Source: Boswellia sacra (Eukaryota > Streptophyta > Magnoliopsida > Sapindales > Burseraceae). From it: a stretch of 64,000 bases of DNA. The notes below the pieces were generated by a model. That model had not been told where the DNA came from, did no database searches, and worked only from the letters and a program-made list of their open reading frames with translations. Positions 58,161-64,000 of this stretch are shown in pieces. The translations under genes were made by a program, and so were the position numbers. The stretch covers positions 353,451-417,450 of the forward strand of contig SNVD02009916.1 in NCBI GenBank assembly GCA_013180625.2, written 5' to 3'. Position 1 is the stretch's first letter. The number at the start of each line of letters is the position of its first letter.

Positions 58161-58960
58161 TTAGAAGGAATATGATATTACAGATATGAATAACATAACA
58201 AAATACTGTGTTCGTTCATATAACTGACAGATAACTAAGGCTTTTATTAGATTTTCAAACCTTGTTGTGTCCAATGCCTTAGTGAACAAGTCAGTCAATT
58301 GTTTATCTGTGGAGATGTGCTCAATGTGTATCATCTTAGATTCTGCTAGTTCCCTTATAAAATGGCATCTAATATCAATGTGTTTTGTTATAGAATACTG
58401 AACAGGATTTTTGGAAATATTTATAGCACTAGTATTATCACAAAACATAGTAATAGGCTTCTATTCAATATCATAATCACTCAACATTTGCTTCATCCAC
58501 AACAGTTGTGTACAACAACTCCCTGCTGCTATGTATTCGGCTTCAGCTGTTGATAAAGAAATTGAATTCTGTTTCTTGTTATGCCATGAAACCAAGTTAG
58601 TACCAAGATAAAAACAACCTCCTGAAGTACTTTTTCTGTCATCTGCATTTCCTATCCAATCTGCATCACTGAACCCTGCAAGACAATCATTTGTGTCTTT
58701 AGAAAACCATATTCCATAACCACATGTTCCATGTACATACCTGATGATTCTCTTTACTGCTGCAAGATGTGATTCTTTGGGATTTGCTTGAAACCTTGCA
58801 CAAAGTCCTACACTAAAGCTCAAATTCGGTCTGCTTGCTGTGAGGTAAAGTAGGCTGCCAATAATGCTTCAGTATAAGCTTGCATCAACTTCTTTCCCTG
58901 CATTATCTTTTCAAAGTTTCAGATTAGTACTGATAGGAGTTTTCATTGGTTTTGCATTCT
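58161..58960 (-). pseudogene. C2 RNase H pseudogene
   Basis: Right to left: ESHLAAVKRIIRYVHGT, GFSDADWIGNADDRKSTSG with the first Asp, NSISLSTAEAEYIAAGS with the Glu, and MLSDYDIE. After a TAG comes MFCDNTSAINISKNP with the Asp, then HIDIRCHFIREL and QLTDLFTKALDTTRFE. One in-frame stop (about 58459) separates two open parts. The copia RNase H core residues are all present. Confidence 0.88.
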
Positions 58961-59790
58961 CAAGTCCAAATTTCTTTACTAGATTTTTTGGAATATTTTG
59001 ATTGAGATATGAATATCCCATCATTCATTTGCTTAACCTGCAATCCAAGAAAGAAATTTAATTCTCCTACCATGCTCATCTCAAACTCTTCCTGCATCAA
59101 CTTAACAAACTCATTAATTTTGCTTTTTTTAGTTGATCCGAAAACAATGTCATCAACATATATTTGAGCAACAATAAAATAGTTTGATGCATGTTTGATA
59201 AACAAGGTATTATCATTGCTGCCTCTTTTATAACCTCTGTTGATTAAAAAATTAGTCAACCTTTCATACCAAGCTCTAGGAGCTTGTTTCAAACCATGCA
59301 AAGCTTTGTACAACTTGACACAAAATTTGGATGTTTACGATCTTCAAATCCTTTAGGTTGTTCAATAAAAGCTTCTTCATTGAGATAACCATTTAAAAAT
59401 ATAGTTTTAACATCCATTTGGTACAACTTAAAATCAAGCAAATAAGCAATTGCAAGTAGTAATCTGATTGACTCAACTCTAGCTACTGGTGCAAAGGTTT
59501 CATCAAAGTCTATGCGTTTAATTTGTGTGTAACCTTGCGCAACTAACCTAGCCTTATTTCTAACTACTTGTCCACTTTCATCAGTTTTATTTTTGAAAAT
59601 CCATTTAGTTCCAATGACATTTGTACCACTTGGCCTAGGAACTAATTCCCACACTTCATTTCTCTTAAACTGATTAAGTTCATCTTGTATAGTTTAAATC
59701 CACACTTCTTCTTTTAAGACTTCTTTCAGATTTTTTGGCTCAACTAAAGAAACATAACATGCAAACCTTACTTGATTTCTTACCTTGCTC
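58961..59790 (-). pseudogene. C2 reverse transcriptase pseudogene
   Basis: NEVWELVPRPSGTNVIGTKWIF, KARLVAQGYTQ, FAPVARVESIRLLLAIA and YQMDVKTIFLNG (59660-59390) are open. After a frameshift near 59310 come ALHGLKQAPRAWYERL and AQIYVDDIVFGST with an intact YVDD, then FEMSMVGELNFFLGLQVKQ. A second frameshift follows near 58965. The active site is intact and lesions are few, so C2 is younger than C1 or G3. Confidence 0.88.
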
Positions 59791-60027
59791 TGAGTCTTCA
59801 TCATGCCATCTGGTGTTCCAATGATAGAACTTGTTGGATGTGCCTTCTGAATCCATGTGGGTGAATCTTTTCTATCATCATCATTCTAAATTGAATTTTT
59901 GTTCAAAACTGAGTTGTCAGATGTTACTGTTACGTCTGGCGTAACAGCAGTTGTTTCTTTCTTCATAACAGCATCTTCCTTTTTATTGCTGTCTGGATCT
60001 GATTTTTCTGCATCTTCGGTGAAGCTG
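59791..60027 (-). pseudogene. C2 linker between integrase and reverse transcriptase
   Basis: A polar stretch in the pol frame, with stops, between RT and the LTR C target site. It would be the variable C-terminal part of integrase. Confidence 0.5.
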
Positions 60028-60032
60028 GTTAT

Positions 60033-61414
60033 TGATAAACACTTAAATATGTATGTTTAATAAGAGTTTAGTTCATCATATTACATTAATAGTGTCATTA
60101 AATTACTCAACTTAAGCATATTTGTAGTCTTTGCATCTTTGGAATTAACTTCCTCTTAATTTTGGTTTTGTTACAGGTTCGGTAAAATGGGAATAACTCT
60201 CTATTTATAGATCAGAATGGTGCAATTCTTAATGTTTTGGAAAGCTGATTCAATTGTCTACAATATTACATTTCACAAGAATCATCAAATTCGGGCTCTT
60301 AGTGGACCAAAATTGAGCTTGAAGTGAACCCATCTACAGTCGGCCCAATCTGACCAGGCCTCAGTATTTGGACCGTATATCTCAAAATACGTATCCAAAT
60401 TGTGCAAATCAATATGTTCTAGAAAGCTAAGAGAGATATGTACAACTTTCATGAAGACATGTGATTAAAATTTTCAACATTTCGATGTCAAAATTGATGG
60501 TCAAAGTCAGTGCCTAATGATCCCAATTGTCAAAGATATTTACAACTAATATTTGACAATTATGCCCTTGTAATTTGACAAGTTTGCCCCTGGATGTATC
60601 TATAAATAGAGGTGCCTTGTGACCCATTAGGGCATCTTAGCCTTGGCTGGAACATTTTGGCTTTGGCTAGGATCTGGTATTGTGTTTTGTGTGTTTATGT
60701 TATTAATGAATTTCCTTTTTCTTGCATTTTATTTTCTTTCTATTATAATGTTCTTCTAATTTCTCTTTTGCTAAGGTGAAAGGGTGAAACCCTTGATATG
60801 AGAATAATGATTCTCTAACCCTTAATATGTGCTTAATAATCTTAATCTTATGTTGTTTATTTTATATGATTTATATTTATTTTCTTAATCAATCTTGACA
60901 CCACTCGTAAAGTGAAGGTCTTGATCCATTGTAGACAATCCTTGGCACATCAAATACTTGGATCCTTCCTAGACGACGTATGGTTCTTCCTTACCGACAC
61001 AAGTATAGTTAGGAACCTTGATTTGTCGTAGACATATGATGATTGACGCATTGGATGCTTGAACCCATTTACAAGAAGTGGTAGAAATATTGGTAACGAA
61101 GCAAATATAATTCATATAACTAAAATGGGTTGTTTATCCTTATTCGAAATATCAAGGGCGGATCCCCTAACCTTAGCTCTCATTATCATTGTGTTAATTT
61201 CTCTTGTGCGATTCTTATTTATTGTTTAAGAACTTGTTTCTTATTTATATTTGTTGATATTATCTTGCCATTTCTTTGAATTATCGATATAATATTTGCT
61301 TAGCTTATAATTTGTAGCGCTAAAATTCCTTCCTCGTGGATCGACCCCGGTCTCATCGGGTTTATTACTTCGACACTCCTATACTTGGGAGACAATCCTT
61401 TTTCGGATGTGTCA
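60033..61414 (+). mobile_element. Solo LTR C (family S)
   Basis: A complete 1382-bp LTR, TGATAAACACTTAAAT to CGGATGTGTCA, without internal region. The target duplication GTTAT (60028-60032 and 61415-61419) is perfect. It inserted into pol of C2, so the upstream integrase frame now reads about 35 codons into the LTR. Confidence 0.93.
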
Positions 61415-62430
61415 GTTATGCTTTCCTCTTGTGAGTATTTTGCATAATCATCAAGATCATCAAATACTACATTTATAGATTCCATGACTGCCTTAGTTCT
61501 CAGATTGTAAACTTGAAAAGCTTTGCTGTTTTGTGCATATTCCACAAAGACTCCTTCATCACTCCTTGGATCCAATTTTCCTAACAGTTCTCTGTTGTTT
61601 AAGATGTAACACCTGCAACGGAAGACATGAAAATATTTCAAATTAGGTTTTCTTCCTTTCAAAATTTCATAAGGTGTCTGGTTAGTGCCAGGTCTAAGAA
61701 AAACTCTATTTGAAATATAATAAGCAGTGCTTATTGCTTCAGCCCATAGTCTTTTTGTCAACTTCTTGCTATAGAGCATTACTCTTGCCATCTCTTGAAG
61801 AGTTCTATTCTTGCTCTCCACAATGCAATTCTGTTCAGGAGTTTTAGAAGCTAAAAATTCATGATAAATTCCATGATATTTACAAAAATTAGCATAGCTA
61901 ATATTTTCAAACTCCTTGCCATGATCACTTCTTATTCTCACAATTCTTTCTATATTCCTATTTTGCTCATTTTCAAGCTTAACACAAAGGTTCCTGAAAG
62001 CATCAAAAGTGTCAGATTTTTCTTTAATGAAATCAACCCAAGTATATCTAGAAAAATCATCCATACAAACAAATATATATCTCTTACCTATAATGCTTTC
62101 AATTTGCATAAGACCCATAAGATCTATGTGAAGCAAATCAAGTATCTTAGAAGTGCTAAGATGTGGATTTGATTTGTGTGAACTTCTGATTTGTTTTCCT
62201 ATTTGACATGGTCCACAAATTTTATCAATTTTTTCATCAAGTTTAGGAACTCCTCTTATAGCACCTAACTTAGTTAATTTAATCAAGTCTTTGTAATTTA
62301 ATTGTCCTAATTTTTTATGCCACAATTCTAAATCTGAAATCCTAGCATGAAATGCAATTTCTACTAGATAACAATTATCCAAAGATCTATTACCTTCTAG
62401 AATGCATTCACCAAAATTATCTAAGACCAT
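61415..62430 (-). pseudogene. C2 GAG-pre-integrase and integrase core, open frame cut by LTR C
   Basis: Open for about 340 codons. LELWHKKLGQLNYKDL is the zinc-binding start, with the second His of the usual GHLN replaced by Gln. CGPCQIGKQ follows. The DDE core is LHIDLMG, then GKRYIFVCMDDFSRYTW, IRSDHGKEF and PEQNCIVESKNRTLQEM. WAEAISTAYYISNRV and KPNLKYFHVFRCRCYI follow. All three catalytic acids are present. The frame then runs into LTR C, which supplies a foreign tail. Confidence 0.9.
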
Positions 62431-62927
62431 GCATTTGTTTTATGTGAAATTAACAGTATATTTTTCATCACAAATCTGACTAATGCTAGTAAGATTAGCT
62501 TTTAAGTCTTCCACTAAAAGGACATTTCTAAAATTGGGTAGGCCTTAGACATTCAAAGTGCCTTTACCAATTATCTTACCTGTTGCTTCATCTCCAAATG
62601 TGACATTTCCATCCCTGCATGCTTTAAAATCTGTTAGAAACAATTTATTTCCAGTCATGTGGCCGGAACAACCACTGTCAAAATACCACAAATCATTAGA
62701 TGCATGATTAAGTGCAGTAAAGGCAACATGACATACTGTTTTGTCTTTCTTAACCCACTACTGTTGTGATTTTGGTAACAGTTTAAATTGTTTTGATCTT
62801 TTATGCAAAAGATTCAACAATTTAAAGCATCTAGGCCTAATATGTCCCTTTTTACCACAAAAATAACAAATAGGAATGAATTTCCTTACCTTTTCGGGGT
62901 TGGATATGAACGAATTCAATGGATAAA
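62431..62927 (-). pseudogene. C2 gag zinc knuckle and protease
   Basis: The zinc knuckle CYFCGKKGHIRPRCF is intact (62868-62824). After a stop comes the protease start WYFDSGCSGHMTGNKLFL (62690-62640) with the catalytic D-S-G, then GDEATGKIIGKGTLNV, a stop, and SISQICDEKYTV leading to the integrase frame. Gag upstream is cut by LTR D and continues beyond the window. Confidence 0.85.
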
Positions 62928-64000
62928 TGATGAACACTTAAATATGCATGTTTAATAAGAGTTTAGTTCATCATATTGCATTAATAGTGTCATTAAATTC
63001 CTTAACTTAAGCATATTTGTAGCATTTGCATCTTTGGAATTAATTCCTCTTAATTTTGGTTTTGTTACAGGTTCGGTAAAATGGACATAACTTTCTATTT
63101 ATAGATCAGAATGGTGCAAATCTTAATGTTTTGGAAAGCTGATTCAATTATCTACAAGATTGCATTTCACAAGCATCATCAAATTTGGGCTCTTAGTGGA
63201 CCAAAATTGGGCTTGAAGTGAACCCATCTACAGTCTCAGCCCAGTCTGACCAGGCCTCAGTATTTGGACCGTATCTCTCAAAATACGTATCCAAATTGTG
63301 CAAATCAATATGTTCTAGAAATATGAGAGAAATATCTACAACTTCCATGAAGACATGTGATTAAAATTCTCAACATTTCAATGTCAAAATTGATGGTCAA
63401 AGTCGGTGCCTAATGATCCCAATTGGCAAAGATATTTACAACTAATATTTGACAATTATGCCCTTGTAATTTGACAAGTTTGCCCCTGGATGTATCTATA
63501 AATAGAGGTGCCTTGTGACCCATTGGAGCATCTTGGCCTTGGCTGGAACACTTTGGCTTTGGCTAGGATCTTGTATTGTGTTTTGTGTGTTTATGTTATT
63601 AATGAATTTCCTTTCTCTTGCATTTTATTTTCTTTCTATTATAATGTTCTTCTAATTTCTCTTTTGCTAAGGTGAAAGGGTGAAACCCTTGATATGAGAA
63701 TAAGGATTCTCTAACCCTTAATATTTGCTTAATAATCTTAATCTTATAATGTTTATTCAATATGATTTATATTTAATTTCTTAATCAATCTTGACACCAC
63801 TCGTAAAGTAGAGGTCTTGATCTACTGTCGACAATCCTTGGCACATCAAATGCTTGGATCCTTTCTAGATGATGTATGGTTCTTCCTTACCGACACGAAT
63901 CTAGTTAGGAACCTTGATTTGTTGTAGACATATGATGATTGGCACATTGGATGCTTGAACCCATTTACAAGAAGTGGTATAAATATCGGTAACGAAGCAA
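62928..64000 (+). repeat. LTR D (family S), runs off the window
   Basis: It starts TGATGAACACTTAAATATGC and is collinear with LTR C for all 1073 bp available, including the TATA box at about 63496. If it is a solo LTR, the duplication should be ataaa (62923-62927). Whether an internal region follows cannot be seen. Confidence 0.88.

Larger units (their letters stand above)
52930..62927 (-). mobile_element. C2: SIRE-like Ty1/copia retrotransposon with env-like ORF
   Basis: Right to left: zinc knuckle, protease, integrase, RT, RNase H, spacer, env-like ORF, purine tract and 3' LTR. The extra ORF between pol and the 3' LTR, in the same sense as pol, points to the SIRE/Maximus group. Three LTR-family-S insertions interrupt it at 56285, 60033 and 62928. 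The gag start and 5' LTR lie beyond the right edge. Confidence 0.85.

Noticed and set aside
1..64000. tRNA, rRNA or small nuclear RNA genes
   Set aside because: No cloverleaf with A/B boxes or conserved rRNA core was seen on either strand by eye. Only tRNA-complementary primer sites of retroelements were found.

Overview
The window is nuclear DNA of a flowering plant, most likely a eudicot. It holds plant-specific retroelement lineages (Tat-type Ty3/gypsy with a second RNase H, and Ty1/copia with an env-like ORF). It also has GT-AG introns, decayed fragments of two ordinary plant gene families, very AT-rich spacers and no prokaryotic gene layout. I see no intact host gene. Nearly all of the 64 kb is a nest of dead or dying LTR retrotransposons.

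Layout. (1) 1-7380: AT-rich spacer, then a plus-strand Ty1/copia element (C1). Its short 5' LTR was split by a ~1.3 kb TIR element, its 3' end is lost, and its gag-pol is riddled with stops and frameshifts. (2) 7387-9799: a small graveyard of host genes, with a minus-strand AVT1-type vacuolar amino acid transporter fragment (one frameshift, one nonsense codon) and a plus-strand LOG-type cytokinin-activating enzyme fragment. (3) 9800-12647: non-coding 3' part and 3' LTR of another gypsy element (LTR family S). (4) 12648-49795: a cluster of Tat-lineage gypsy elements in both orientations. Element G1 (16433-29633, plus) is complete in outline, with LTR, PBS, gag remnant, RT, RNase H, archaeal-like RNase H, integrase, an antisense gene, a micro-hairpin array, PPT and LTR. 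It has a perfect 5-bp target duplication (ACGAC) showing that it landed inside the 5' LTR of minus-strand element G0. To its right come a plus-strand remnant (G2), a partial LTR, and a long minus-strand element (G3) whose own 5' LTR was split by a solo LTR. (5) 49796-52630: 3' part and LTR of an Athila-like element. (6) 52930-62927: a minus-strand SIRE-like copia element (C2) with a long, nearly open env-like ORF, interrupted by three same-orientation insertions of LTR family S. Two of these are proven solo LTRs with perfect target duplications (GGAAT, GTTAT); the third runs off the window.

Two features stand out. First, the Tat elements carry, antisense to pol, a plant-mobile-domain/DUF7745-like gene that keeps a spliceosomal intron at the same codon in three copies. 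In two copies the intron also holds a minisatellite. Because the gene runs against the genomic RNA, the intron cannot be spliced out during retrotransposition. Second, between that gene and the 3' LTR lies a region made almost wholly of 11-15 nt perfect or near-perfect inverted repeats. It forms several tandem-repeat families of different sequence but the same tiny stem-loop design.

All identifications rest on reading the translations by eye. Lineage names, LTR ends without a target duplication and exon edges are inferences.
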